Source: an uncultured Clostridia bacterium (lineage in GTDB: Bacteria; Bacillota; Clostridia; Lachnospirales; Lachnospiraceae). From it: a stretch of DNA of 64,000 nt. The notes under the pieces are model-generated. The model worked only from the letters and a program-made list of their open reading frames with translations, did not search any database and had not been told where the DNA came from. The stretch spans positions 62,001 to 126,000 of the forward strand of contig CANDNA010000006.1 of the NCBI GenBank assembly GCA_947385955.1. The letters are read 5' to 3'. Below are positions 17,353 to 25,981 of the stretch, one piece after another; positions within the stretch are counted from its first letter, which is position 1; each line of letters starts with the position of its first letter. The translations under genes and the position numbers were made by a program.

Positions 17353-18066
17353 ATGTACACTGCAATTTTATGGGATCTGGACAATACACTCCTTGATTTC
17401 AATGCTTCTGAAACCTATGCATTTCATACCAGTATGAAATATGCCGGCCTTACATCCAGTGACGCCCTGCTGGCTCTGTATTCCAAAATCAATCTTTCTT
17501 TCTGGAAGATGCTGGAACGGGGTGAAATCACAAAAGACGTTTTACTGAACCAGCGCTTTGCCAGCTTTTTTGAAGCTGCCGACATTACCGGTGTGGATGT
17601 CCCGCTGTTTCGTGACAACTATCAGCGGCTTCTGGCAGGCATCGCCTGTGAGATAGAAGATTCCCTTACCCTTTGCAGGCTGCTCCATGAAACCCACAGA
17701 CAATATATTGTGACAAATGGCGTGGCCTCCACCCAGCGCAGCAGGCTGCATCTGAGCCGTCTGGAAGAAGTGATGGACGGACTTTTTATCTCGGAAGAAC
17801 TGGGCTGTGAAAAGCCTTCCGCTGCATTTTTTGCCCGCAGCTTTGAGCAGATCCCTGATTTTAAAAAAGAGGAAACCGTCATCGTAGGCGACTCCCTCAC
17901 AAGCGATATGGCAGGCGGCAATCAGGCGGGTATCGCCTGCTGCTGGTACAACCCAAGACAGTATCCGGCTCCGGAGGGCATCCGGATTCATCATACCATC
18001 CACACCCTCTGGGAGCTGCCGGCCCTGGTAGGCAGACCGGACATCCACAGGCCTGCCGCTCCCTGA
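17353..18066 (+). CDS. YjjG-family noncanonical pyrimidine nucleotidase (HAD)
   Basis: The 237-residue product has WDLDNTLLDF (motif I with DxD), YIVTNG (motif II), the Lys in EKPSAAFF and VIVGDSLTSDM (motif IV), matching YjjG house-cleaning 5'-nucleotidases. These remove noncanonical pyrimidine nucleotides. GGGGAGG precedes the ATG. It is the only plus-strand gene between nagB and the biotin cluster. Confidence 0.88.
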   Translation: MYTAILWDLDNTLLDFNASETYAFHTSMKYAGLTSSDALLALYSKINLSFWKMLERGEITKDVLLNQRFASFFEAADITGVDVPLFRDNYQRLLAGIACEIEDSLTLCRLLHETHRQYIVTNGVASTQRSRLHLSRLEEVMDGLFISEELGCEKPSAAFFARSFEQIPDFKKEETVIVGDSLTSDMAGGNQAGIACCWYNPRQYPAPEGIRIHHTIHTLWELPALVGRPDIHRPAAP

Positions 18067-18105
18067 AATATACGCCGCAGCTTCCCCTGCGGCCGGCAGC
18101 ACCGC

Positions 18106-19305
18106 TCAGCGGCGAAACCAGTCTTTCATGCAGTCAAGCACACAAATAAGCTCTTCTTCCAGGATCACATAGGGCACCATTGCATACAGATAATTCAGAA
18201 ATGGCCGACTGAATACCCCCCGTTCCTTTGCATACTGCTGATACCCCTGAAGTGTTTTGGCATCTTTTACCTCCACGCAGACACATCCTCCCAGTATCCG
18301 CACCTCCTCTATGCGGGGATCGGAAAGGCCCTCCATTTCCCGTCTGGTGATTTCCGTAATCCCGGCAATCCTGTCCATATACCCTTCTGTTTCAAACAGC
18401 TCTATGGATTTCAGCGCCGCGCTGCATGCCAGTGCATTGCCCATAAAAGTAGGTCCATGCATCAGCGCATGCGCCGGATCATCGCTGTAAAACCCCTCAT
18501 AAACCTTTCGATTGGCCACGGTAACCGCATGTCCGATATAGCCGCCTGTCAGCGCCTTGCCCAGTACCAGGATATCCGGCTGTACCAGATCGGCCACAAA
18601 CCTGTTTCCCGTCCTTCCGAATCCGGTGGCTACCTCATCAAAAATCAACAATATGCCGTACCGGTCACATAACTGTCTTGCCCGCTTCAGAAAAGAGACA
18701 TCATACATTCTCATACCGCCGGCTCCCTGCAGAAGAGGTTCCACGATCAGACAGTTCAGTTTCGTATGGAAACGGGCAAAAGCATCTTCCAGCGCAGGAA
18801 TTTCCGTGGGAATATGGATGACATCCTTTTTTTCTCCACAGGCTTCCAGAATAAAATGATAGTCCTCGTCATCCCCTGCCTCCATCGTCTTGAAGGTGTC
18901 CCCATGATAGGCATGGGTCAGAGACAGGATCCCGGTCCGCTGCCGCTCTCCCCTGTTGATAAAATACTGAAGCGCCATTTTCAGGGCAACCTCCACGCCT
19001 ACACTGCCGGAATCGGAAAAAAAGCAGTAATCCAGATCCCCCGGCAGCCACTCCGCCAGCTTATCCGACAGCCGTCTTACCGGCTCATGGGTCAGTCCGC
19101 CCAGCATCACGTGGGAGAACTGCCTGGCCTGCTTTACGATTGCTTCCGTCAGGGCCGGATGCCGGTATCCGTGTATCACACTCCACCAGGACGATATGGA
19201 ATCTATCATTCTTCCTTCTTTCGTATAAAGCCATACCCCCTCTGCATCCACGATCTCATAGGGATCCCGCATGGTTTTCATCTGTTCATAAGGATACCAG
19301 ATCAT
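18106..19305 (-). CDS. bioA: adenosylmethionine-8-amino-7-oxononanoate aminotransferase
   Basis: BioA makes 7,8-diaminopelargonate from KAPA with SAM as amino donor. The 399-residue product begins WYPYEQMK, has SWWSVIHGYRHPAL, the PLP-binding IFDEVATGFGRTG and the Schiff-base Lys in LVLGKALTGGYIG. The start at 19305 (GGAGGGG upstream) overlaps bioD by 20 bases, indicating translational coupling. It is the last gene of bioY-bioD-bioA. Confidence 0.95.
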   Translation of the reverse strand: MIWYPYEQMKTMRDPYEIVDAEGVWLYTKEGRMIDSISSWWSVIHGYRHPALTEAIVKQARQFSHVMLGGLTHEPVRRLSDKLAEWLPGDLDYCFFSDSGSVGVEVALKMALQYFINRGERQRTGILSLTHAYHGDTFKTMEAGDDEDYHFILEACGEKKDVIHIPTEIPALEDAFARFHTKLNCLIVEPLLQGAGGMRMYDVSFLKRARQLCDRYGILLIFDEVATGFGRTGNRFVADLVQPDILVLGKALTGGYIGHAVTVANRKVYEGFYSDDPAHALMHGPTFMGNALACSAALKSIELFETEGYMDRIAGITEITRREMEGLSDPRIEEVRILGGCVCVEVKDAKTLQGYQQYAKERGVFSRPFLNYLYAMVPYVILEEELICVLDCMKDWFRR

Positions 19306-20011
19306 CACATCCCCTCCCTTTTCCCACAGGCCGGTACAATGAAAGCAGCGTTTCCGTCTCCATCGGCAGGTCGGAGCACCCCTCCTCAATGCAGGCAAAC
19401 ACCGGCAGTTTTGTCACATACTCACACATTCTTTTATTGTCCTCTTCCATCACATTGTGGGGATGAAAACGGTTCAGTATGATGCCCGCTGCCTCAATGC
19501 CGCGATTCTTCATATAGGCTGCGGTCAGAGCTGCGGCATTGATGGTACCCAGGCCGGCATCTGCCACAATCAGACAGACAGGAGCCAATGTGCGAATCAC
19601 ATCCTCTATCCACAGTTCCTCCCCTTCCATCGCAACAGGGCAGCAGATTCCTCCGCTTCCTTCCACGGTAATATAGGGATAGTGTTCTGCCAGATGTTCA
19701 AATCCCTGCCTCACCACCTCCATCCGTACCGGATTCCCCTCCAGCCTGGATGCCAGATGCGGTGAAACCGCAGCTTCATACACATAGGGACACATGCTTT
19801 CCAAAGACTGCTCCAGTCCTGCCATCTCCCTGACATACCGCCCGTCCCCCGGTATCAGACTTCCATTTTCATCTCTGCTGTTGCCGCTCATGGCCGCCTT
19901 ATAATAGGCAGCGCCCACTCCTGCTTCTCTCAGTTTTTTCAAAATCAGGCCCGATACATAGGTTTTTCCCACATCCGTTCCCGTACCTGTTATAAACAGA
20001 CTTCTGCTCAT
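19286..20011 (-). CDS. bioD: dethiobiotin synthetase
   Basis: BioD closes the ureido ring of dethiobiotin using CO2 and ATP. The 241-residue product has the P-loop GTGTDVGKTYVSG at its N-terminus, KAAMSG, VEGSGGICCPV and LGTINAAALT, all usual for BioD. It lies between bioY and bioA, overlapping bioA by 20 bases. Confidence 0.95.
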   Translation of the reverse strand: MSRSLFITGTGTDVGKTYVSGLILKKLREAGVGAAYYKAAMSGNSRDENGSLIPGDGRYVREMAGLEQSLESMCPYVYEAAVSPHLASRLEGNPVRMEVVRQGFEHLAEHYPYITVEGSGGICCPVAMEGEELWIEDVIRTLAPVCLIVADAGLGTINAAALTAAYMKNRGIEAAGIILNRFHPHNVMEEDNKRMCEYVTKLPVFACIEEGCSDLPMETETLLSLYRPVGKGRGCDDLVSL

Positions 20012-20039
20012 TGTTTCTCCCTCTTTTCTGCGGACAGCG

Positions 20040-20618
20040 CTAGCCTATACGCTCCAGTGCCGGTTTCAGCCGTCTGGCCAGCTCTGCGGCCAGAAAGCAC
20101 AGGCACAGATCCCCCGGCACAGCCAGCAGGAAACAATACAAAAACAGGGCTTCCAGTCCGATGGGCGTATGAATCACATAATTGCAGATTACATAATAGT
20201 AAGCCATGCCTGCTCCGTACACAATGGCCAGTCCCAGCAGATTGGCTGCCAGTATCTTTCCGAAGCCAGGCCGTTCCAGCCGCTCCACAAGCCGGCCCGT
20301 CACATAACTGGCCAGGATAAACCCAATGATATAGCCAAAACTGGGCTTCCAGATATAATAGATACCACCGCCTTCCGCAAACACAGGCAGACCAGCCAGC
20401 CCCAGCAACGCATACAATGCCACGCTGCACGCCCCAAGACGCCCTCCCAGCAAAAGCCCCGCCATCATCGTAAATAAAAACTGCAGCGTAAAAGGCACCA
20501 CAGGTACCGGTATCTTAATAAACGCTCCCACCGTAATCAGTACCGTAAACAACGCACACAATACCATTTCCTTCGTTTCCATTTTGGGCTTCATCCTCTG
20601 TTTTGTTTTTTGTTCCAT
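20040..20618 (-). CDS. bioY: biotin transporter substrate-binding component BioY
   Basis: BioY is the membrane S-component that binds biotin, alone or with an ECF module. The 192-residue product has six hydrophobic segments and the family signature VPFTLQFLFTMMAGLLLGG and GLAGLPVFA. The start at 20618 follows AAAGGGAAC; the longer frame from 20702 would run through the promoter and operator. First gene of the biotin operon. Confidence 0.94.
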   Translation of the reverse strand: MEQKTKQRMKPKMETKEMVLCALFTVLITVGAFIKIPVPVVPFTLQFLFTMMAGLLLGGRLGACSVALYALLGLAGLPVFAEGGGIYYIWKPSFGYIIGFILASYVTGRLVERLERPGFGKILAANLLGLAIVYGAGMAYYYVICNYVIHTPIGLEALFLYCFLLAVPGDLCLCFLAAELARRLKPALERIG

Positions 20619-20659
20619 CCTCTTTGTTCCCTTTCCAGAAATTTTCTGCTTATCTCCTA

Positions 20660-20691
20660 TTGTTAACCATTTCATTATATTTTGTTGACAA
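20660..20691 (-). promoter_or_regulatory. BirA-type biotin operator
   Basis: On the minus strand TTGTCAAC (20684-20691) and GTTAACAA (20660-20667) are separated by 16 bases, matching the Firmicute BirA operator plan (TTGTTAAC, spacer of about 15, GTTAACAA). It covers the -10 box and start region of the bioY promoter, so biotin-loaded BirA would block transcription. Confidence 0.82.
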
Positions 20692-20702
20692 TATATTGTC
20701 AA
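20674..20702 (-). promoter_or_regulatory. consensus sigma-A promoter of bioY-bioD-bioA
   Basis: TTGACA (20697-20702) and TATAAT (20674-20679) both match consensus and are exactly 17 bases apart on the minus strand. The -35 box lies in the 20-base palindrome 20684-20703 (GTTGACAATA and its complement), which adds a third half-site to the BirA operator. Confidence 0.88.
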
Positions 20703-20746
20703 CCTCTTTTACTATTAGGTTTACATTTTCTTTATTTTACGGGAAA

Positions 20747-20845
20747 GCTTCGGCGATATATTTCCTCTCCGCCGCAGTGCGATCCCACCCGGAGGGCTTT
20801 TTGTGTTATAGCAAATCTGCAGGAATTTCTTATAACATAAAAAAA
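20747..20845. repeat. dispersed palindromic intergenic repeat, copy R3
   Basis: This copy aligns with R1 from GCTTCGGCGA through CCGCCGCAGTGCGATCCC, CCCGGAGGGC and the palindrome, which here has decayed arms (GTTATAGCAAAT and ATTTCTTATAAC). It abuts the T-run of the purA terminator, in the same orientation as R1 and R2. Confidence 0.78.
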
Positions 20846-20875
20846 CCGGCCCCGTCTTTCGACAGAGCCGACCCG
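20841..20875 (-). terminator. terminator of purA
   Basis: On the minus strand CGGCTCTGTC-GAAA-GACGGGGCCG (20847-20870, with two G-U pairs) is followed by seven Ts. Confidence 0.82.
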
Positions 20876-20890
20876 TTTTATCTGCTGTTT

Positions 20891-22183
20891 TTATTTCTGC
20901 AACGCACTTTTTCTGTAAATAATATCTTCCCTTCCCGGTCCGTTGCTGACCATCGTAATCGGATAACCGATCTGAGATTCAATAAATTCCACATAGCCCC
21001 GGCAGTTTTCGGGAAGGTTCTCATATTCCCGGATCCCCCGGATATCCGATTTCCAGCCCGGCAGCATCTTCAGCACCGGTTTGGCCTGTTCCAGCTTTGC
21101 AGTCACCGGAAATTCTGTTGTGACCTTACCGTCCAGCTCATATCCTACGCACACCGGTATTTCATCCAGATATCCCAGTACATCCAGCACAGTAAACGCC
21201 ACGTCTGTGGTTCCCTGCAGGCGGCATCCATATCTGGAAGCCACACAGTCAAACCATCCCATCCTTCTGGGGCGTCCTGTGGTAGCGCCAAATTCTCCGC
21301 CGTCACCGCCCCGTCTGCGGAGTTCATCCGCCTCATCTCCAAAAATTTCGGATACAAAAGCCCCTGCACCCACTGCCGAAGAATATGCTTTGCATACCGT
21401 GATGATCTGCCGGATCTCATAAGGCGGAATCCCTGCACCGATCGCACCATAAGCTGCCAGTGTGGAGGAAGAAGTCACCATAGGATAAATCCCATGATCC
21501 GGATCTTTCAGGGTACCAAGCTGCCCCTCCAGCAAAATAGTTTTCCCTTCCCGGATGGCCTGATCCAGACAGACAGACACGTCACATACATAAGGAGCGA
21601 TCATTTCTTTATATTTATGCAGTGTAGTAAGCAGCTCCTCCGGATCCAAAGCAGGTTTGTGATACAGGTGGGTAAACAGTACATTTTTGATTTCACAGAT
21701 CCCGGCCACCTTTTCCCTGAGCAGTTCCTCCTCAAACAGCTCACTGACCTGAAAACCGATTTTTGCATATTTATCAGAGTAAAACGGTGCAATCCCCGAT
21801 TTGGTGGAACCGAAGGATTTACCGCCCAGACGTTCCTCTTCATATTGATCCTGCAGAATGTGATAAGGCATCACAATCTGCGCCCGGTCCGACACCAGTA
21901 TCCTGGGCGCCGGCACACCCCGGTCCGTAATGGATTTGATCTCTTCTGTTAAAATCGGAATGTTCAGCGCCACCCCGTTTCCTATAATACTGGTGGTATG
22001 GGTATAAAAAACGCCTGACGGCAATGTATGCAGCGCAAATTTTCCATAATTGTTGACAATGGTATGTCCCGCATTGGCGCCGCCCTGAAACCGGACAATG
22101 ATATCCGACTCCTTAGCCAGCATATCGGTAATCTTACCCTTGCCCTCATCTCCCCAGTTTGCTCCTACGACCGCTTTTACCAT
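20891..22183 (-). CDS. purA: adenylosuccinate synthetase
   Basis: PurA makes adenylosuccinate from IMP, aspartate and GTP in AMP synthesis. The 430-residue product has VVGANWGDEGKGKITD at the N-terminus, FQGGANAGHTIV, the GTP-site segment LLEGQLGTLKD (family: LLEGAQG-LLD), ATTGRPRRMGWFD and NGPGREDI at the C-terminus. It is full length and stands alone, with its own promoter and terminator. Confidence 0.96.
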   Translation of the reverse strand: MVKAVVGANWGDEGKGKITDMLAKESDIIVRFQGGANAGHTIVNNYGKFALHTLPSGVFYTHTTSIIGNGVALNIPILTEEIKSITDRGVPAPRILVSDRAQIVMPYHILQDQYEEERLGGKSFGSTKSGIAPFYSDKYAKIGFQVSELFEEELLREKVAGICEIKNVLFTHLYHKPALDPEELLTTLHKYKEMIAPYVCDVSVCLDQAIREGKTILLEGQLGTLKDPDHGIYPMVTSSSTLAAYGAIGAGIPPYEIRQIITVCKAYSSAVGAGAFVSEIFGDEADELRRRGGDGGEFGATTGRPRRMGWFDCVASRYGCRLQGTTDVAFTVLDVLGYLDEIPVCVGYELDGKVTTEFPVTAKLEQAKPVLKMLPGWKSDIRGIREYENLPENCRGYVEFIESQIGYPITMVSNGPGREDIIYRKSALQK

Positions 22184-22239
22184 GTTATACAGCTCCTCTC
22201 AAAACTGATTTTTTCCATTTTCCGGCATTCGCCCTGTAT

Positions 22240-22268
22240 ATTATACACAAACCTGGCCCATAAGTAAA
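22240..22268 (-). promoter_or_regulatory. probable purA promoter
   Basis: On the minus strand TTTACT (22263-22268) and TATAAT (22240-22245) are 17 bases apart, 57 bases upstream of the purA start. The -35 box is weak. I saw no purine riboswitch in the leader. Confidence 0.55.
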
Positions 22269-22295
22269 ACCCATCTTGCAATTATTTGCAGACAA

Positions 22296-22324
22296 TTGCA
22301 TTTTCAGTCTCCGGGACATATAAT
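22296..22324 (+). promoter_or_regulatory. sigma-A type promoter for the 185-residue membrane protein
   Basis: TTGCAT (22296-22301) and TATAAT (22319-22324) are separated by 17 bases, 47 bases before the start at 22371. It is divergent from the purA promoter. Confidence 0.72.
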
Positions 22325-22370
22325 ATCTGTAATATCATCATTACAAAAACCAAACCCGGGGAGACAGACC

Positions 22371-22928
22371 ATGCAGGGAAAAACCAGATACACAAGAAAC
22401 GGATTGTTTGCCACACTTTTTATCATGGCGCTTGTATTTGCCGCCGCTGCCCTCTGGCAGCTCTTCCTTCTGCCCGATCCCGCCCTCTATCGGGACGAAG
22501 GGGTCTACACCTTTGTTCCTTATCAGGTGCTTCCCATCCAGGTCAAAAACAATGCCACAGGCAGAAGCAGGCGAATGAACCCGACAAAAACCGTATATAA
22601 AGTCTATTATCGGACCGAAGAATACAGCGGCTATGAATGGAGCCAAAAAGCCCCTTCCAAAACCGCCGGCGCCGATATCGTGGCAGAAAAAAAGCCCTGC
22701 AGACGCCGTGTCCTGTCCAGGGCGGACACAGGCACTTATCTTACAGTGGATGCAGACCAGACTGCAAAAACCCATTTCCAGAGTCTGCGCCGCCGCTGCC
22801 TGCTCATAACAGGCGGTTGTCTGTTGTATTGCGCCGTCTCCCTGATCCTTTATATTCTGGCAGCCAAAATCCGAAAAAACCGCAGAGGCGCCTCCGGCTA
22901 TTTCAGCAACAGACCCACCGGGCAGTGA
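22371..22928 (+). CDS. two-TM membrane protein of unknown function
   Basis: The 185-residue product has one TM segment at residues 10-32, an extracytoplasmic part of about 100 residues, and a second TM near 143-165 followed by a basic tail. GGGGAG precedes the ATG at 22371; the longer frame from 22296 starts inside the promoter. Its end overlaps the convergent xth gene by 31 bases. No domain recognised. Confidence 0.65.
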   Translation: MQGKTRYTRNGLFATLFIMALVFAAAALWQLFLLPDPALYRDEGVYTFVPYQVLPIQVKNNATGRSRRMNPTKTVYKVYYRTEEYSGYEWSQKAPSKTAGADIVAEKKPCRRRVLSRADTGTYLTVDADQTAKTHFQSLRRRCLLITGGCLLYCAVSLILYILAAKIRKNRRGASGYFSNRPTGQ

Positions 22929-23656
22929 TCGGATCCGGGTACCTGAGAATAGATCAACGCATCCTCCAGCCTTTCCTCCAGTGTTCTGGAAGCCAGAAAA
23001 TAATCAATCCGCCATCCTACATTTTTTTCCCTGGCATGGAACCGGTACGACCACCAGGAATAAGCCCCTTCCTGCTCCGGATAGAAAAACCGGAACGTAT
23101 CCAGAAACCCGCTGTCAAGCAGACGGGAGAATTTTCCCCGCTCTTCCTCCGTAAATCCTGCATTTTTATGATTGCTGGCAGGATTTTTCAGGTCAATTTC
23201 CCGGTGGGCCACATTCATATCCCCACAGCAGATCACCGGCTTTTTCTCCTCCAGTTTTTTCAGGAAATCCAGAAATGCATCTTCCCATTCCATCCGGTAA
23301 TCCAGTCTGGTCAGCTCTCTCTGAGAGTTGGGAGTATACACCGTCACCATATAAAATGTTTCATATTCCGCCGTCAGCACCCGGCCTTCCTTGTCATGCT
23401 CCGGCACACCGATACCTCTTATCACCTGCATCGGTTCCTTTCTGGTCAGCAGCGCCGTACCCGAATATCCCTTTTTCTCCGCATAATAAAAGTACTGATA
23501 ATAACCGGGCAGCGAAAGGGTGATCTGCCCTTCCTGCAGCTTTGTCTCCTGTACACACATAATATCCGGCTCCTGGGCCCTTACAAATTCAGAAAACCCT
23601 TTGCTTTCGCAGGCCCGCAGACCATTTACATTCCAGGAAATCAGTTTCTGTCCCAT
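22898..23656 (-). CDS. xth: exodeoxyribonuclease III / AP endonuclease
   Basis: The enzyme cuts DNA at abasic sites and trims 3' ends in base-excision repair. The 252-residue product has SWNVNGLRA, CVQETKL, YSGTALLTR, CCGDMNVAHREIDL, GWRIDYFLAS and the final GSDHCPVGL, the full catalytic set of the EEP fold. The start at 23656 has AGGGAGAA upstream. It abuts mgtE (16 bases). Confidence 0.95.
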   Translation of the reverse strand: MGQKLISWNVNGLRACESKGFSEFVRAQEPDIMCVQETKLQEGQITLSLPGYYQYFYYAEKKGYSGTALLTRKEPMQVIRGIGVPEHDKEGRVLTAEYETFYMVTVYTPNSQRELTRLDYRMEWEDAFLDFLKKLEEKKPVICCGDMNVAHREIDLKNPASNHKNAGFTEEERGKFSRLLDSGFLDTFRFFYPEQEGAYSWWSYRFHAREKNVGWRIDYFLASRTLEERLEDALIYSQVPGSDHCPVGLLLK

Positions 23657-23672
23657 CGCATCTTCTCCCTGT

Positions 23673-25025
23673 TCACAGTTCCAGCACACTGGCTGCAATC
23701 TGAAAATACACCATCAATGAGATGGCATCCACAATCGTTGTAATAAAAGGGCTGGCCATAACAGCCGGATCAAACCCCATTTTCTTGGCAAACATAGGCA
23801 GACTGCACCCTACCAGTTTGGCAATAAACACCGCTACCACCAGCGTCAGACATACCACCAGAGCCACCGGTATGCCCACCCGGTCCAGAAACAGCAGTTT
23901 CACAAAATTAGCGGCCGCCAGTGTCATGCCGCAAAGCAGAGACACACGGCTCTCTTTCCAGATCACCCGCCCCAGATCCCGAAAAGCAATCTCATTCAGA
24001 GACAGGCCGCGGATAATCGTAACACTGGCCTGCCCGCCGGCATTTCCTCCGGTATCCATCAGCATGGGAATAAATGCCGTCAAAACCACACAACTGCTCA
24101 GCGCATCCTCAAAAGAGGTGATAATCCTGCCGGTAAAGGTAGCGGAAATCATCAAAAGCAGCAGCCAGGGAATCCTCTTTTTCCATGTTTCAATCACTCC
24201 CGTCCTCATATAGGGCTTGTCGGACGGCACGATAGCCGCCATCTTTTCAATGTCCTCGGTGGCCTCTTCCAACAGGATATCCACCACATCATCTACGGTA
24301 ACAATACCCACAAGCCGGTTCTCATTGTCTGTAACCGGCATGGAGGTAAAATCATACTTCTGGAACTGTCTGGCCACTTCTTCCTGATCCATCAGCGTAT
24401 GAAGGGAAATGACGTTTTCATGCATAATATCCCCGATCACCGCATCCGGCTGACTGAGCAGCAGATACCGCAGCGCCACCGTTCCCACCAGAGTCCGCTT
24501 TCTGTCCAGCACATAACAGATGTTGATGGTTTCGCTGTCCACGCCCACCCTGCGGATCCTCTCTATGGCTTCCTGTACCGTAATGTCCTCTTTCAGATCC
24601 ACATATTCCACTGTCATAATGCTGCCTGCGCTGTCCTCCGGATAGCGCAGAAGATGATTGATGTCCCGCCTGGTTTCCGGACTGGCATTGGCCAGCAGCT
24701 TTTTGACAATATTGGCCGGCATTTCCTCCAGCAGATCCGTGGCATCGTCAGCCATCAGATTGTCAATAATACCTGCCGCTTCTTTATCGGACAATGCCGT
24801 AATGATAAACTGCTGGTTTTCCACCTCCAGATAGGAAAATACATCGGCAGCGCTGGATTTGGGCAGAATGCGGAACACCTTGAGCAGGTCGGCCTCGTCC
24901 AGGCTTTCAATAAACGCGGCAATATCCGCATCATTTACCTCCGCCAGATTCTGCCTGAGCCTGGTATACTGTTTGGTTTTCAGCAGTTCTTTTAATTCTT
25001 CCATGACTTCTTTCAGTTCATCCAT
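23673..25025 (-). CDS. mgtE: magnesium transporter MgtE
   Basis: MgtE is a Mg2+-gated Mg2+ channel. The 450-residue product has the N domain (IAAFIESLDEADLLKVFRIL), two CBS domains (about 130-255), the connecting helix and five TM helices with DTGGNAGGQASVTIIRGL and GFDPAVMASPFITTIVDA, both family signatures. It is 19 bases downstream of the yigZ-like gene. Confidence 0.96.
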   Translation of the reverse strand: MDELKEVMEELKELLKTKQYTRLRQNLAEVNDADIAAFIESLDEADLLKVFRILPKSSAADVFSYLEVENQQFIITALSDKEAAGIIDNLMADDATDLLEEMPANIVKKLLANASPETRRDINHLLRYPEDSAGSIMTVEYVDLKEDITVQEAIERIRRVGVDSETINICYVLDRKRTLVGTVALRYLLLSQPDAVIGDIMHENVISLHTLMDQEEVARQFQKYDFTSMPVTDNENRLVGIVTVDDVVDILLEEATEDIEKMAAIVPSDKPYMRTGVIETWKKRIPWLLLLMISATFTGRIITSFEDALSSCVVLTAFIPMLMDTGGNAGGQASVTIIRGLSLNEIAFRDLGRVIWKESRVSLLCGMTLAAANFVKLLFLDRVGIPVALVVCLTLVVAVFIAKLVGCSLPMFAKKMGFDPAVMASPFITTIVDAISLMVYFQIAASVLEL

Positions 25026-25044
25026 GCCGCTACCTGCCTTTGTC

Positions 25045-25689
25045 TTACGGCCCGGCTGTATACCAGGCCTCTTCCTGTTTTATGATCTTTGCCCTGGCGC
25101 TGGCCAGCCCGGTGATCTCCTTCTGCAATGTCTCTTCCAGTCCGTCCGGCACCAGAATATGAAATGTTACCTGGTCCGTATACACGGTTTCTTCCGTCAC
25201 AATCTGCCGGAGGCCGAACAGATGCTGCAGCTTCCCCGTCAGGGCATACTCCACTGTAATCACATAACGCCTGCCCCGCCGCATCGTAACGATCTCACAG
25301 TGATCCAGCGCCTGCTGCACGGCCTGGGTATAGGCTCTGACAAGACCACCTGTACCCAGCAGTGTACCGCCAAAATACCGGGTTACCACCGCCGCCACAT
25401 TGGTCAGCCCTTCCCCCTTCAGCACTTCCAGCATGGGCCTGCCTGCCGTACCGCCGGGTTCCCCGTCATCGCTGTACCGCTCCATCTCTTCCTCCCTGAG
25501 CAGATAGGCAAAGCAATTATGCCTTGCATCATAATATTTTCTGCGGATGTCGTCGATAAAGGCAAGTGCTTCTTCCTGGGACGCCGCCGGCTGCAGCGAG
25601 GCTATAAATCTGGATTTTTTCTCCACGATCTCTCCATATCCGGCCCCCCTGATCATGCGGCACTCAGATGCCTGTCTGTGTTTTTCCAT
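25045..25689 (-). CDS. YigZ/IMPACT family protein (UPF0029)
   Basis: The 214-residue product has the IMPACT N-domain (SRFIASLQPAASQEEALAFI, HNCFAYLL, SDDGEPGGTAGRPMLEVL, RYFGGTLLGTGGLVRAY) and the C-terminal DUF1949-like domain. Members bind nucleic acids and may affect translation under stress. Upstream of mgtE in one probable operon. Confidence 0.93.
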   Translation of the reverse strand: MEKHRQASECRMIRGAGYGEIVEKKSRFIASLQPAASQEEALAFIDDIRRKYYDARHNCFAYLLREEEMERYSDDGEPGGTAGRPMLEVLKGEGLTNVAAVVTRYFGGTLLGTGGLVRAYTQAVQQALDHCEIVTMRRGRRYVITVEYALTGKLQHLFGLRQIVTEETVYTDQVTFHILVPDGLEETLQKEITGLASARAKIIKQEEAWYTAGP

Positions 25690-25914
25690 CCTTTTGCCTC
25701 TCCTTTACAGTATCCGCCTCTGCCGCCTGCTGATACGGCCTGACTTTTTCTTAGCATAACAGTTTTTTTCAGATTATGCAAATCATGCCGGGTTTTTATC
25801 TCCGGTTGACAGGGGCGCATATGGTCAGGCAGTCCATACCGCATAAAAAGGGCTCCAAATGTTAACAATTTCTAATGAATCAGGAAAAACCTTTATTTAC
25901 TCCACATAGTTTGT

Positions 25915-25920
25915 TATAAT
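25915..25920 (+). promoter_or_regulatory. -10 box upstream of the PBP gene
   Basis: TATAAT at 25915-25920 has a weak -35 candidate (TTTATT at 25892-25897, spacing 17). The transcript would start about 55 bases before the ATG. Confidence 0.45.
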
Positions 25921-25981
25921 GAACGTTGGTCATCCTATTATGCATAAGCAATCCACATTTCATTTTCAGGAGGCAATATTC

